Origin: Streptococcus oralis | GTDB lineage: Bacteria > Bacillota > Bacilli > Lactobacillales > Streptococcaceae | Direction: 5' to 3' | Length of the DNA stretch: 64,000 nt | NCBI RefSeq assembly: GCF_024399415.1 | Contig: NZ_CP029257.1 | Span: forward strand, 1,759,501 to 1,823,500 | In this document: piece by piece, positions 50,192 through 60,210 of the stretch | Numbering within the stretch: the first letter of the stretch is position 1 | Layout: the number at the start of each line of letters is the position of its first letter | Program-made: the position numbers and the translations under genes | The notes under the pieces: generated by a model | Told to the model about the DNA's origin: nothing | Seen by the model: only the letters and a program-made list of their open reading frames with translations | Database searches by the model: none

Positions 50192-50632
50192 TTAGATGAC
50201 TTCTACAGAACCACCTTTAGCAGTGATAGCTTCCTCAGCTGATTTAGAGAATTTAGCTGCTTTCACAGTCAATTTCTTAGTCAACTCACCGTTACCAAGA
50301 ATTTTAACTCCTGATTTTTCAGCTTTCACAATTCCTGCTTCGATAAGTACAACTGGAGTTACTTCTGCACCGTCTTCAAAGACGTTCAATTGGTCAAGGT
50401 TTACAATTGCGTATTCTTTAGCGTTGATGTTAGTGAATCCACGTTTTGGAAGACGACGGAACAATGGAGTTTGTCCACCTTCAAAACCAAGGCGAACTCC
50501 GCCACCGCTACGAGCTTTTTGACCTTTTTGACCGCGACCAGATGTTTTACCGTTACCTGATGAAGTACCACGACCAACACGGTTACGTACTTTACGAGAA
50601 CCTTCTGCAGGTTTCAATTCATGAAGTTTCAT
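50192..50632 (-). CDS. rplO: 50S ribosomal protein L15
   Basis: 146 aa, starts [20 protein letters not shown] with the glycine/basic-rich N-terminal tail that threads into 23S rRNA. Preceded by a 144-nt spacer with three hairpins; 12 nt before secY. Confidence 0.98.
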   Translation of the reverse strand: MKLHELKPAEGSRKVRNRVGRGTSSGNGKTSGRGQKGQKARSGGGVRLGFEGGQTPLFRRLPKRGFTNINAKEYAIVNLDQLNVFEDGAEVTPVVLIEAGIVKAEKSGVKILGNGELTKKLTVKAAKFSKSAEEAITAKGGSVEVI

Positions 50633-50776
50633 TATTATTTTCTCCTCTTTTGTAAAATGCTAGCGCCGATAAGAGAGAAAAGGTTGTCTCCCTTATCAAC
50701 TCGCCTATACATCGTCATCTTAGATGACTATACCTAGTTTTAGGGGATGAGTATTGCCACATCCCCTAAAAATTCA
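50633..50776 (-). promoter_or_regulatory. Structured rpmD-rplO spacer (three hairpins)
   Basis: Three successive inverted repeats: 50738-50749/50760-50771 (TTTTAGGGGATG / CATCCCCTAAAA, 12 bp, perfect); 50714-50719/50723-50728 (GTCATC / GATGAC); and 50668-50678/50687-50697 (GATAAGAGAGA / TCTCCCTTATC, one mismatch). No promoter or ORF is evident. Likely an mRNA structure governing rplO translation or processing. Confidence 0.55.
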
Positions 50777-50959
50777 TTAGTTTACTTCTTCAACTGTTAC
50801 CAAGTGAGATACTGCAGTGATCATACCACGGATAGCAGCGTTGTCTTCTTTGATAACAGAGCTGTTCAATTTGCCAAGTCCAAGTGCTACAACAGTTTTA
50901 CGTTGTGATGGAATGCGTCCGATTGGAGACTTAGTCAAAGTAATTTTAATTTGAGCCAT
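50777..50959 (-). CDS. rpmD: 50S ribosomal protein L30
   Basis: 60 aa, starts [15 protein letters not shown] at ATG 50959 (GAAAGGGG upstream). The frame extends to 51013 without homology. 13 nt after rpsE. Confidence 0.97.
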   Translation of the reverse strand: MAQIKITLTKSPIGRIPSQRKTVVALGLGKLNSSVIKEDNAAIRGMITAVSHLVTVEEVN

Positions 50960-50972
50960 TTTATCCCCTTTC

Positions 50973-51467
50973 TTATGCCAAATCAGAAACTGAAATACCA
51001 CGAAGGGCAGCAACTTCTTCAGCGCGTTTCAATTGTTTCAAACCTTCAACAGTTGCGCGAACAATGTTGATTGGAGTGTTAGAACCAAGTGATTTAGATG
51101 TAATATCTGCCACACCTGCCAATTCCACAACGGCACGAACTGCACCACCAGCGGCAACTCCAGAACCTTCTACAGCAGGTTTCAACAATACTTTAGCTCC
51201 ACCGAATTCTGAAAGAACTTCGTGTGGGATTGTTGTCCCAACCATAGGAACTTCAATCAAGTTTTTCTTAGCATCTTCTACTGCTTTGCGGATTGCTTCT
51301 GGAACTTCTTGAGCTTTACCAGTACCAAATCCTACGCGACCGTTGTGGTCACCAACAACAACAAGAGCTGCGAAACGAAGACGACGTCCACCTTTAACAA
51401 CTTTTGTAACACGGTTGACAGCAACTACGCGTTCTTCTAATTCAACTGCATTGTCTTTAAATGCCAT
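50973..51467 (-). CDS. rpsE: 30S ribosomal protein S5
   Basis: 164 aa; double-stranded RNA-binding N-terminal domain ([18 protein letters not shown]) and C-terminal S5 fold. The loop at KVVKGGRR is the region where spectinomycin resistance changes occur; it looks wild type. Confidence 0.98.
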   Translation of the reverse strand: MAFKDNAVELEERVVAVNRVTKVVKGGRRLRFAALVVVGDHNGRVGFGTGKAQEVPEAIRKAVEDAKKNLIEVPMVGTTIPHEVLSEFGGAKVLLKPAVEGSGVAAGGAVRAVVELAGVADITSKSLGSNTPINIVRATVEGLKQLKRAEEVAALRGISVSDLA

Positions 51468-51484
51468 TTTCTAGTGTCCTCCTA

Positions 51485-51841
51485 TTAGAATTTCAATCCG
51501 TTTTCACGAGCTGCATCAGCCAAAGCTTTCACACGTCCGTGATATAGATATCCACCGCGGTCGAACACCACTTCTGAAATACCTTTAGCGTTTGCACGTT
51601 CTGCAACGAGTTTACCGACAGTAACGGCTTGTTCAGTTTTAGTTCCTTTTGAAACTTCTTTGTCAAGAGTTGAAGCACTTGCGAGCGTTACACCCGCTAC
51701 GTCATCAATCACTTGAGCGTAGATGCCTGTATTAGAACGGAATACGTTCAAACGTGGGCGATCAGCAGTTCCAGAGAGTTTTCCGCGAACGCGACGGTGG
51801 CGTTTTTGGCGGAGTTTGTTTTTATCTGGTTTAGAAATCAC
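51485..51841 (-). CDS. rplR: 50S ribosomal protein L18
   Basis: 118 aa from a GTG start at 51841 ([18 protein letters not shown]); AGAGGTG lies upstream and homology begins there, though the frame is open to 51880. Binds 5S rRNA with L5. Confidence 0.96.
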   Translation of the reverse strand: MISKPDKNKLRQKRHRRVRGKLSGTADRPRLNVFRSNTGIYAQVIDDVAGVTLASASTLDKEVSKGTKTEQAVTVGKLVAERANAKGISEVVFDRGGYLYHGRVKALADAARENGLKF

Positions 51842-51924
51842 AGTTTTCACCTCTTTAGTTTTAAATCGTGTGCTATGCACTAAGTTGGAAAATAGGTTGG
51901 TGGTTGAAAATCAACCACTCAACA

Positions 51925-52461
51925 TTATTTACCTGTTTTACCTTCTTTACGGCGAACGAATTCACCAACGTAACGGATACCTTTACCTTTATATGGTTCT
52001 GGTGAACGAAGGCTACGTACGTAAGCAGCTGTTTGACCAACTACTTCTTTTGAAATTCCGCTAACAACGATTGTTGTTGGGTTTGGAAGTTCAAAAGTAA
52101 TTCCTTCTGGAGCTTCAACTTCGTCTGGATGAGATTTACCAACAGCCAAAACAAGTTTTTTACCTTGAAGTTGTGCACGGTAACCAACCCCACGCATTTC
52201 AAGTTCTTTCTTGAATCCTTCTGATACACCAATTACCATGTTGTTCAAAAGGGCACGAGTAGTTCCATGGATTGTTTTCATTTCTTTTGAATCGTTTGGA
52301 CGGTGAAGAGTTACTTCAGTACCTTCTACACGAATTTCAATATCTTTTGAGAACTCACGAGTAAGTTCTCCTTTAGGTCCTTTTACAGTTACAACGTTGT
52401 CATTGTTAGTGATTTCAACACCAGCAGGCAACACGATAACTTTATTACCAATACGTGACAT
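51925..52461 (-). CDS. rplF: 50S ribosomal protein L6
   Basis: 178 aa, [17 protein letters not shown] start and C-terminal [14 protein letters not shown] motif near the peptidyl-transferase entrance. A small hairpin (51900-51918) separates it from rplR. Confidence 0.98.
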   Translation of the reverse strand: MSRIGNKVIVLPAGVEITNNDNVVTVKGPKGELTREFSKDIEIRVEGTEVTLHRPNDSKEMKTIHGTTRALLNNMVIGVSEGFKKELEMRGVGYRAQLQGKKLVLAVGKSHPDEVEAPEGITFELPNPTTIVVSGISKEVVGQTAAYVRSLRSPEPYKGKGIRYVGEFVRRKEGKTGK

Positions 52462-52648
52462 GTTTATTTTCTCCTGTTAGATTGTCAGGCCAGAACGGCC
52501 AGTTTTCACGGGGTTAAATCGATTTCTCGATTTAAAGGAACATTTAGGTTTCAATTTCAAAGTGAATCTAGGCATCGTCTCGCAGGCATAACTTTGGGTT
52601 AAGCAAGAGACGATAACGAAGAGTCACAAAGAAATTGGGAGCTAAATA
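52462..52648 (-). promoter_or_regulatory. Structured rpsH-rplF spacer
   Basis: 187 nt without a gene, with three inverted repeats: GGCC/GGCC at 52488-52500, TTAAATCGA/TCGATTTAA at 52514-52535, and ATCGTCTC/GAGACGAT at 52574-52614. No ORF or clear promoter seen. Confidence 0.5.
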
Positions 52649-53047
52649 TTACCAAACGTAAGCGATAACTTCTCCACCAACGTTCTTTTGGCGAGCTTCT
52701 TTATCAGTAAGCAAACCTTCAGAAGTTGAAAGAATAGCAATTCCAAGTCCGTTAAGAACTTTTGGAAGATCTTCACGTTTCTTGTAGACACGAAGTCCTG
52801 GTTTAGAAACACGTTTCAAGTTAGTGATAACTTTTTCACCGTTTGGTCCGTATTTAAGGAATACACGGATGATGCCTTGTTTGTCATCTTCGATGATTTC
52901 TACGTTCTTAACAAAACCTTCGCGTTTAAGGATTTCAGCAATCCCTTTTTTGATATTTGATGCAGGTACTTCAAGTACTTCGTGTTTCGCTTGGTTAGCG
53001 TTACGAATACGAGTTAGGAAGTCTGCGATTGGGTCAGTCATAACCAT
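52649..53047 (-). CDS. rpsH: 30S ribosomal protein S8
   Basis: 132 aa, start [17 protein letters not shown], end GGEVIAYVW. Central 16S-binding protein and, in E. coli, the translational regulator of the spc operon. Confidence 0.98.
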   Translation of the reverse strand: MVMTDPIADFLTRIRNANQAKHEVLEVPASNIKKGIAEILKREGFVKNVEIIEDDKQGIIRVFLKYGPNGEKVITNLKRVSKPGLRVYKKREDLPKVLNGLGIAILSTSEGLLTDKEARQKNVGGEVIAYVW

Positions 53048-53260
53048 TTTGTTTTTCTCCTCTTACTAGTAGTTTGCAAGTTGCACTTGCTAGTTAATGA
53101 TTGAGCTGGGCTCAGATAGTATTGACACATTCAAATGAGAGAACTCTTATTTGAACACGAGCTACAACCTGTGCAAAAAAGATAAATTTGTTTTGGAGCA
53201 TCGCTCCTTCACCAAATTTCCTATTTTTGCTGTGGTTGTTACGCTCTTTGTATCATGATA
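53048..53260 (-). promoter_or_regulatory. Structured rpsN-rpsH spacer
   Basis: 213 nt without a gene. Inverted repeats at 53130-53155 (TTCAAATGAGAG / CTCTTATTTGAA, one mismatch) and 53184-53219 (AAATTTG...GGAGC-ATC-GCTCC...CAAATTT). Unusually long for a gap inside a ribosomal-protein operon. Confidence 0.5.
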
Positions 53261-53446
53261 TTACCAAGATGCTTTTGTTACACCAGGAATTTGTCCTTTG
53301 TAAGCTAATTCACGGAAGCAAACACGGCAAAGTTTAAATTTGCGGTAAACTGAATGTGGACGACCACATTTTTCACAACGAGTATAAGCTTGAGTAGAGA
53401 ACTTCGCTGGACGTTTGTTCTTAGCAATCATTGATTTTTTAGCCAT
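53261..53446 (-). CDS. rpsZ: 30S ribosomal protein S14, type Z
   Basis: 61-aa zinc-binding S14: CEKCGRP ... CRVCF supplies the four cysteines. This is the short zinc-containing paralogue; the zinc-free long form, if present, lies elsewhere. Confidence 0.97.
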
Positions 53447-53463
53447 TAGATTTACCTCCTATA

Positions 53464-54006
53464 TTATTTTGCAAAAGGCATTCCAAGGCCTGTAAGCAAT
53501 GCACGTGACTCTTCGTCAGTGTTAGCAGTTGTTACGATAACGATGTCAAGACCACGAGTTTTGTCAACGTCATCAAAGTTGATTTCTGGGAAGATCAATT
53601 GTTCTTTCACACCAAGAGTGTAGTTTCCGCGTCCATCAAATGATTTTGTTGGAACACCGTGGAAGTCACGCACACGTGGAAGTGAAACTGAAACCAATTT
53701 GTCCAAGAATTCGTACATACGTTCACCACGAAGGGTAACTTTTGCACCGATCGCTACACCTTCACGAAGACGGAAGCCGGCGATTGATTTTTTAGCTTTA
53801 GTGATAAGTGGTTTTTGACCTGAGATAAGTGCCAATTCTTCAGCAGCTTTTTCAAGACTTTTAGCGTTTGATACAGCTTCACCAACACCCATGTTCAAAA
53901 CGATCTTATCTACTTTAGGCACAGCCATCACTGATGAGTAGTTGAATTGTTCTGTCAAAGCAGGAACTACTTCATTAAGATATTTTTCTTTTAAACGATT
54001 TGCCAT
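53464..54006 (-). CDS. rplE: 50S ribosomal protein L5
   Basis: 180 aa, binds 5S rRNA at the central protuberance; conserved [13 protein letters not shown] and [19 protein letters not shown]. Confidence 0.98.
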   Translation of the reverse strand: MANRLKEKYLNEVVPALTEQFNYSSVMAVPKVDKIVLNMGVGEAVSNAKSLEKAAEELALISGQKPLITKAKKSIAGFRLREGVAIGAKVTLRGERMYEFLDKLVSVSLPRVRDFHGVPTKSFDGRGNYTLGVKEQLIFPEINFDDVDKTRGLDIVIVTTANTDEESRALLTGLGMPFAK

Positions 54007-54029
54007 TATACTTCTCCTTTCCTTCGTGA

Positions 54030-54335
54030 TTAATCAAGCACTTCGCCTGATTTTTTGTTGTAGCGAACTTTTTTACCGTCTACAAATTTGTAACCAACAC
54101 GACCAGCTACACCATTTTTGTCCAATACTTGAACGTTTGATACGTGGATAGCTGCTTCTTTCTCGATGATACCACCTTGAGGAAGCTCGTTAGTTGGACG
54201 TTGGTGTTTCTTAACGATGTTAACACCTTCAACGATAACTTTGTTTACTTTTGGAAGGGCAGTAAGGACAACAGCTTCTGTCCCCTTATCTTTACCAGCG
54301 ATTACGCGAACTTTGTCGCCTTTTTTTACAAACAT
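54030..54335 (-). CDS. rplX: 50S ribosomal protein L24
   Basis: 101 aa with the KOW motif [18 protein letters not shown] at the N-terminus; early assembly protein of the large subunit. Confidence 0.98.
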
Positions 54336-54360
54336 TAGGTTTCTCCTTGATTTTTCTTAC

Positions 54361-54393
54361 GCCCATAAGGGCACCCTGGAAAGTAATCCAGGG
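54361..54393 (-). promoter_or_regulatory. Twin hairpins in the rplN-rplX spacer
   Basis: GCCC-ATAA-GGGC (54361-54372) and CCCTGGA / TCCAGGG (54374-54393) stand side by side in the 78-nt spacer. Confidence 0.5.
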
Positions 54394-54413
54394 GACTAGT
54401 TTGTTTTTAAAAA

Positions 54414-54782
54414 TTAAAGTACTTCTGGAGCAAGTGACACGATCTTCATGAAGCCACCTTCACGCAATTCACGTGCAACTGGGCCAAAGATACGTGTTCC
54501 GCGAGGAGTTTTGTCTTCACGGATGATAACTGCTGCGTTTTCGTCAAATTTGATGTATGAACCATCAGCACGACGAGCACCTGATTTAGTACGAACGATA
54601 ACAGCTTTTACAACGTCACCTTTTTTAACCGCACCACCAGGAGTAGCTTGTTTTACAGATGCCACGATAACATCACCGATGTTTGCAAATTTACGTCCTG
54701 AACCACCAAGAACTTTGATAGTCAAGATTTCGCGCGCACCGCTGTTGTCTGCGACTTTCAAACGAGTTTCTGTTTGAATCAT
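54414..54782 (-). CDS. rplN: 50S ribosomal protein L14
   Basis: 122 aa, [19 protein letters not shown] start and the C-terminal [24 protein letters not shown] block; forms an intersubunit bridge. Confidence 0.98.
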   Translation of the reverse strand: MIQTETRLKVADNSGAREILTIKVLGGSGRKFANIGDVIVASVKQATPGGAVKKGDVVKAVIVRTKSGARRADGSYIKFDENAAVIIREDKTPRGTRIFGPVARELREGGFMKIVSLAPEVL

Positions 54783-54807
54783 TTCAGTTTTCTCCTTTCA
54801 GGTTTGA

Positions 54808-55068
54808 TTAGATGATGACCGCTTCTTCAACAACTTCTACAAGACGGAAACGTTTTGTAGCTGAAAGCGGACGAGTTTCCATGATACGTACGATATCGCC
54901 TTCTTTGGCAACATTGTTTTCATCATGTGCTTTGTATTTCTTAGAGTAGTTAATACGTTTACCATAGACTGGGTGGTTACGTTTTGTTTCAACTACAACT
55001 GTGATTGTCTTGTCCATTTTGTCAGATACAACACGTCCAACAAGAACTTTACGATTATTGCGTTCCAT
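54808..55068 (-). CDS. rpsQ: 30S ribosomal protein S17
   Basis: 86-aa OB-fold primary 16S binder; [17 protein letters not shown] and [20 protein letters not shown] are diagnostic. Confidence 0.98.
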
Positions 55069-55092
55069 TGAAATTTCTCCTTCCCTAGTCTA

Positions 55093-55299
55093 TTATTTCG
55101 CTTCAGATTGAACTGTTTTGATACGAGCGATTTGTTTTTTAACTTCTTTCAAGCGAGCTGTTTGTTCCAATTGACCAGTAGCAGCTTGGAAACGAAGTTC
55201 AAACAATTCTTTTTTCAATTCGTTTTCGCGCTTCGCGAGTTCTTCTTGAGAAAGACCACGAAGTTCTTTAACAAATTCTTTTACTTCATTAAGTTTCAT
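55093..55299 (-). CDS. rpmC: 50S ribosomal protein L29
   Basis: 68-aa two-helix protein ([20 protein letters not shown]) at the tunnel exit, where it helps dock trigger factor and SRP. Confidence 0.97.
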
Positions 55300-55308
55300 G
55301 CCTTCTCC

Positions 55309-55722
55309 TTATTCTGCTTCACGTTTTACGAATTTACATTTAACTGGCAATTTGTGGCTTGCAAGACGAAGCGCTTCGCGAGCGATTTCTTCAGATACAC
55401 CAGCGATTTCGAACATCACTTTACCACGTTTAACTGGTGCAACCCAACCTTCAGGTGCCCCTTTACCAGATCCCATACGCACACCGATAGCTTTAGCAGT
55501 GTATGATTTGTGTGGGAAGATTTTAATCCAAACTTTACCACCACGTTTCATGTAACGAGTCATGGCGATACGAGCAGCTTCGATTTGGCGGTTAGTGATC
55601 CAGTGGCTAGTTGTAGCTTGAAGACCGTATTCACCGAATGCTACTTCTTTTCCACCTTTTGCTTCACCGCGCATTTTTCCACGGAATTCACGACGGTGTT
55701 TAACACGTTTAGGTACTAACAT
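55309..55722 (-). CDS. rplP: 50S ribosomal protein L16
   Basis: 137 aa, starts [35 protein letters not shown] is the conserved loop near the A-site. 3 nt after rpsC. Confidence 0.98.
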   Translation of the reverse strand: MLVPKRVKHRREFRGKMRGEAKGGKEVAFGEYGLQATTSHWITNRQIEAARIAMTRYMKRGGKVWIKIFPHKSYTAKAIGVRMGSGKGAPEGWVAPVKRGKVMFEIAGVSEEIAREALRLASHKLPVKCKFVKREAE

Positions 55723-55725
55723 TGG

Positions 55726-56379
55726 TTATTTACCTCCTTTAGTGTTTTTACGAGCTGGAAGAACTTCACCACGGTAGATCCATACTTTAACACCAAGTTT
55801 ACCGTATGTAGTATCTGCTTCTTCCCAAGCGTAATCGATATCTGCACGAAGTGTGTGAAGTGGAACAGTTCCTTCAGAGTATCCTTCAGCACGGGCAATA
55901 TCTGCACCGTTCAAACGACCTGATACTTGAGTTTTGATTCCTTTAGCTCCAGCACGCATTGCACGTTGAATTGCTTGTTTTTGTGCACGACGGAAAGCGA
56001 CACGTTGCTCCAATTGACGAGCAATTCCTTCACCTACAAGGTGAGCATCCAAATCAGGTTGTTTGATTTCGATGATGTTGATGTGTACTTGTTTTCCAGT
56101 CAATTTGTTAAGTTTTGCACGGAGTGCATCAACGTTAGCACCACCTTTACCGATAACCATACCTGGTTTAGCAGTGTGAAGTGAAACGTTAACTTTGTTT
56201 ACTGCGCGTTCAATTTCGATAGTTGAAACTGCTGCGTCAGCAAGTTCTTTTTGAACGAATTTACGGATTGCAAGATCTTCATGAAGGTAATCCGCGTATT
56301 CTTTTTCAGCATACCATTTGGCATCCCAATCACGGATGATGCCGACACGCATACCAATTGGATGTACTTTTTGACCCAC
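55726..56379 (-). CDS. rpsC: 30S ribosomal protein S3
   Basis: 217 aa; KH domain with GKGGANVD (about 85-92) and C-terminal S3 fold, part of the mRNA entry channel. Confidence 0.98.
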
Positions 56380-56391
56380 GATGTTACCTCC

Positions 56392-56736
56392 TTATTTTTC
56401 TGCAACAGCCACAGTGATGTGAGCTGTACGTTTGTTGATTGGTGAAGCTGAACCTTTCGCACGTGGACGGAAACGTTTCATAGTTGGTCCTTCGTTTGCG
56501 AATGCTTCAGATACTACCAAGTTAGCTTTGTCCAAACCAAAGTTGTTTTCAGCGTTAGCTACAGCTGAATTCAAAACTTTCAAGATGATTTCAGCAGCTT
56601 TGTTTGGTGTGAATGTCAAGATTGCAATAGCATCGGCTACGCTTTTACCACGGATATTGTCAAGAACAAGACGTGATTTACGAGGTGAAACACGTACTGT
56701 ACGAGCCATTGCTTTAGCTGAAGTAATTTCTGCCAT
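56392..56736 (-). CDS. rplV: 50S ribosomal protein L22
   Basis: 114 aa with the [20 protein letters not shown] beta-hairpin that lines the exit tunnel near the macrolide site; no insertion or deletion in the loop is apparent. Confidence 0.98.
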   Translation of the reverse strand: MAEITSAKAMARTVRVSPRKSRLVLDNIRGKSVADAIAILTFTPNKAAEIILKVLNSAVANAENNFGLDKANLVVSEAFANEGPTMKRFRPRAKGSASPINKRTAHITVAVAEK

Positions 56737-56747
56737 TTATGTTCTCC

Positions 56748-57029
56748 TTATTTTCTACGTGTTTTCTTGTCGTCTGCAGCGTGACCTTTGTAAGTACGAG
56801 TTGGTGCAAATTCACCAAGTTTGTGACCTACCATGTCTTCTTGGATGTAAACAGGTACGTGTTTACGTCCGTCATAAACTGCGATAGTGTAACCAATGAA
56901 ACTTGGGAAGATCGTTGAACGACGTGACCAAGTTTTGATAACTTTTTTCTTTTCGTCGTTAGCTTGAGCTTCAACTTTTTTCATCAAATGCTCATCGACG
57001 AAAGGTCCTTTTTTAAGACTGCGTCCCAT
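56748..57029 (-). CDS. rpsS: 30S ribosomal protein S19
   Basis: 93 aa from ATG 57029 ([16 protein letters not shown]), preceded by AAAGGAG. The frame continues to 57077 through the structured spacer without homology. Small-subunit head protein. Confidence 0.97.
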
Positions 57030-57132
57030 TTTTATTTTTTCTCCTTTAAATGTTGTACCACAGCGGCTTGCGCTCACATGGAGCGCTACCGAGCTGGCGG
57101 ATTTCCTAGTTGCTTAGGCGACTAGTTTACTA
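57030..57132 (-). promoter_or_regulatory. Structured rplB-rpsS spacer
   Basis: 103-nt gap with GCGCTC/GAGCGC (57070-57086) and CTAGTTGC/GCGACTAG (57106-57125, one G-T pair) hairpins, the first about 20 nt before the rpsS Shine-Dalgarno. Confidence 0.5.
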
Positions 57133-57966
57133 TTACTTCTCGTTGCGACGACGAACGATAAGTTTGTCAGATTTCGCTTTCTTGTTACGAGTTTTAAGAC
57201 CAAGAGCAGGTTTGCCCCATGGAGTAGATGGTGCTTTACGACCAACTGGTGCTTTACCTTCACCACCACCGTGTGGGTGATCGTTAGGGTTCATTACAGA
57301 ACCACGAACTGTTGGACGGATACCTTTCCAACGGCTACGTCCTGCTTTACCAAGGTTTACAAGTCCATGTTGTTCGTTTCCGACAACACCAACTGTAGCA
57401 CGACAAGTTCCAAGAATCATACGTACTTCGCCAGATTGAAGACGAACAAGAACATATTTACCTTCTTGACCCAATACTTGAGCAGAAGCTCCAGCAGCAC
57501 GCACCAATTCACCACCACGACCTGGTTTCAATTCGATGTTGTGGATCAAAGTACCAACTGGGATGTTAGCAAGCGGAAGAGCGTTTCCGACTTTGATATC
57601 TGCTTCTGGACCTGAAACGATGCGTTGACCAACTTCAAGACCTTTTGGAGCGATGATGTATGCTTTCACACCGTCAGTGTAGTGTACAAGAGCGATGTTT
57701 GCAGAACGGTTTGGATCGTACTCGATTGTTTTAACAACTGCTTCAACGTTGTCTTTGTTACGTTTGAAGTCAACCAAACGGTAGAAACGTTTGTGTCCAC
57801 CACCTTGGTGACGAACAGTGATACGACCGTTGTTGTTACGACCAGCCTTGCTCTTCAAAGCAACAAGCAATGATTTTTCAGGAGTGCTTGTTGTGATTTC
57901 AGCGAAATCCAAAGAAGTCATATTACGGCGACCGTTTGTTGTTGGTTTATAAACACGAATTCCCAC
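57133..57966 (-). CDS. rplB: 50S ribosomal protein L2
   Basis: 277 aa; [19 protein letters not shown] and the C-terminal [14 protein letters not shown] with the catalytic-centre-proximal His. Universally conserved. Confidence 0.98.
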   Translation of the reverse strand: MGIRVYKPTTNGRRNMTSLDFAEITTSTPEKSLLVALKSKAGRNNNGRITVRHQGGGHKRFYRLVDFKRNKDNVEAVVKTIEYDPNRSANIALVHYTDGVKAYIIAPKGLEVGQRIVSGPEADIKVGNALPLANIPVGTLIHNIELKPGRGGELVRAAGASAQVLGQEGKYVLVRLQSGEVRMILGTCRATVGVVGNEQHGLVNLGKAGRSRWKGIRPTVRGSVMNPNDHPHGGGEGKAPVGRKAPSTPWGKPALGLKTRNKKAKSDKLIVRRRNEK

Positions 57967-57983
57967 GATATTTCCTCCTTAGA

Positions 57984-58280
57984 TTATTCAGCTTCAGCAG
58001 CAAACAACTCGATTGCTTTTGAATCAGCTGTAAGTGTGATGATAGCTTTTTTAGTTTTGTTAGTAAAACCAGTGTAACGTCCAACACGTTTAGCTTTTGG
58101 TTTTACGTTGATTGTGTTAACATTTGCAACTTTAACACCTTCGAAAGCAGCTTCAACAGCTTGCTTGATCAAAAGTTTGTGTGCACGAGTGTCAACTTCA
58201 AATACATATTTTCCTGCTTCAAGTTGAGCCATTGAGCTTTCAGTGATGACAGGTTTTTTGATAACATCATACAAATTCAT
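57984..58280 (-). CDS. rplW: 50S ribosomal protein L23
   Basis: 98 aa, [20 protein letters not shown]; main ribosomal docking site for trigger factor and SRP. Overlaps the rplD stop codon region by one base. Confidence 0.98.
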
Positions 58281-58903
58281 TATGCAAGAACCTCCTCGAT
58301 TTTAGAGATAGCTGCTTGTGTGACAAGAAGTTTGTCGCTATTTGCGATGTCAAGAACACTTGCAGTTGTAGCAGTTGCAACTTTCACATTTGGAAGGTTA
58401 CGAGCTGAAAGAGCTGCGAATTCATTTCCTTCTTCAAGGATAACAAGAACTTTAGAATCGATGCTCAATGCTGCAAGAACTTTTGCAAATTCAGCAGTTT
58501 TTGGAGCTGTAAATTCAAGAGAATCAACGGCTACAAATTTGTTTTCAGCAACTTTTTCAGAGTAAACTGATTTAAGAGCTAGGCGACGAACTTTTTGTGG
58601 AAGTTTGTAGCCGTATGAACGTGGAGTTGGTCCGAAGACAACGCCACCACCACGCCATTGTGGTGAGCGGATAGAACCTTGACGAGCACGTCCAGTTCCT
58701 TTTTGACGCCATGGTTTGCGTCCACCACCTGATACTGCAGAGCGGTTTTTAACAGCGTGTGTTCCTTGACGAAGGCTTGCGCGTTGGCTGATGATCACAT
58801 CAAACACGACTGATTCATTTGGTTCGATACCAAATACTGCATCGTTAAGAACAACTTGGCCAGCTTCTTTACCAGTTTGGTCAAATAATGTTACGTTTGC
58901 CAT
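58280..58903 (-). CDS. rplD: 50S ribosomal protein L4
   Basis: 207 aa; tunnel loop [19 protein letters not shown] intact. In E. coli L4 also represses the S10 operon; whether that applies here is unknown. Confidence 0.98.
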
Positions 58904-58927
58904 TGTGACTGATTTCCCCTTTCTTTA

Positions 58928-59554
58928 TTATTTACCAGCTTTAACTGCTGATTTGATAGTGATAAGAGATTTCTTAGCACCTGGTACGTTACCTTTGATA
59001 AGGATAACGTTCTTTTCTGGAACAACTTGTACAACTTCTAGGTTTTGAATTGTTACGCGGTCGCCACCCATACGTCCTGCAAGGTTTTTACCTTTGAATA
59101 CGCGGTTAGGTGCAACAGGTCCCATAGAACCTGGACGACGGTGGTAACGAGAACCGTGAGCCATTGGTCCACGTGATTGTCCGTGGCGTTTGATGACACC
59201 TTGGAAACCTTTACCTTTAGAAGTACCAGTTACGTCAACAACGTCTCCAGCTGCGAATGTTTCAACTGTAATTTCAGCACCAACTTCCAAGCCTTCAACG
59301 TTTTTGAATTCACGAATGAAGCGCTTAGGAGCCGTGTTAGCTTTCGCTACATGTCCTTTAGCAGGTTTGTTGCTCAATACTTCGCGTTTGTCATCGAAAC
59401 CAACTTGGATAGCGTTGTATCCGTCTGTTTCAACAGTTTTAACTTGAAGAACAACGTTTGGAGTTGCTTCAATAACTGTTACAGGGATCAATTCGCCAGC
59501 TTCAGTGAAGATTTGAGTCATTCCCACTTTTTTCCCTAAGATTCCTTTTGTCAT
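58928..59554 (-). CDS. rplC: 50S ribosomal protein L3
   Basis: 208 aa, [16 protein letters not shown] start, [20 protein letters not shown] loop close to the peptidyl-transferase centre. Confidence 0.98.
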
Positions 59555-59636
59555 GAGAAAATAGTTCCTTTTCTATATTTTTTATTCAAAAAGTTTTTAA
59601 CGAGCGTTTTTTATGCTCAAGGTATCAAGCTTTAGA

Positions 59637-59945
59637 TTAAAGTTTGATTTCTACGTTTACACCACTTGGAAGATCCAATTTCATCAACGCATCAACTGTT
59701 TTTTGAGTTGGGTTAACGATATCGATCAAACGTTTGTGTGTACGCATTTCAAATTGTTCGCGAGAGTCTTTGTATTTGTGAGTCGCACGAATAATTGTGT
59801 AGAGGCTACGCTCAGTTGGAAGTGGGATTGGACCCGCAACTTGTGCACCTGTACGAGTAGCTGATTCTACGATTTTTGCAGCCGCTGTGTCAAGCGTACG
59901 GTGTTCGTAAGCTTTCAAACGGATACGGATTTTTTTGTTTGCCAT
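59637..59945 (-). CDS. rpsJ: 30S ribosomal protein S10
   Basis: 102 aa, [19 protein letters not shown]; also known as NusE, which links ribosome and RNA polymerase. First gene of the supercluster, with AGGAG before the ATG. Confidence 0.98.
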
Positions 59946-60080
59946 CTTTTTCTCCTTTTCGTCTATTTAAGATAATAGGCTAGCTCCACAAGAAAACCGA
60001 CGCGCGTTGCGTGGCAATGCAACCGAGCGTGTCGCAACCTCTTGCATCAAAGCTAAGGCTGTAATTTACAGCACCATAAT
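59946..60080 (-). promoter_or_regulatory. Structured rpsJ leader
   Basis: About 130-nt 5' leader. Hairpin 59998-60034 pairs CGACGCG with CGTGTCG (one G-T) and encloses GTTGC / GCAAC. It resembles in position the S10 leader that L4 controls in enterobacteria, but no homology is claimed. Confidence 0.55.
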
Positions 60081-60109
60081 AGAATAACACAAAGCCCCTA
60101 CGATTGCAA
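60081..60109 (-). promoter_or_regulatory. rpsJ (S10 operon) promoter
   Basis: Minus-strand TTGCAA (60104-60109), a 17-nt spacer and TATTCT (60081-60086). It is embedded in an inverted repeat (CACAAAGCCCCT ... AGGGATTTGTG, 60088-60119). Confidence 0.75.
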
Positions 60110-60210
60110 GGGATTTGTGAGCTTTTTTTCGTTTTTTTAGGATGAAACTGTTTTCTCTTTTCATCTTTCCAAGATTACGGATTTATATCTATAAAAAACC
60201 GTCTTTTCTT

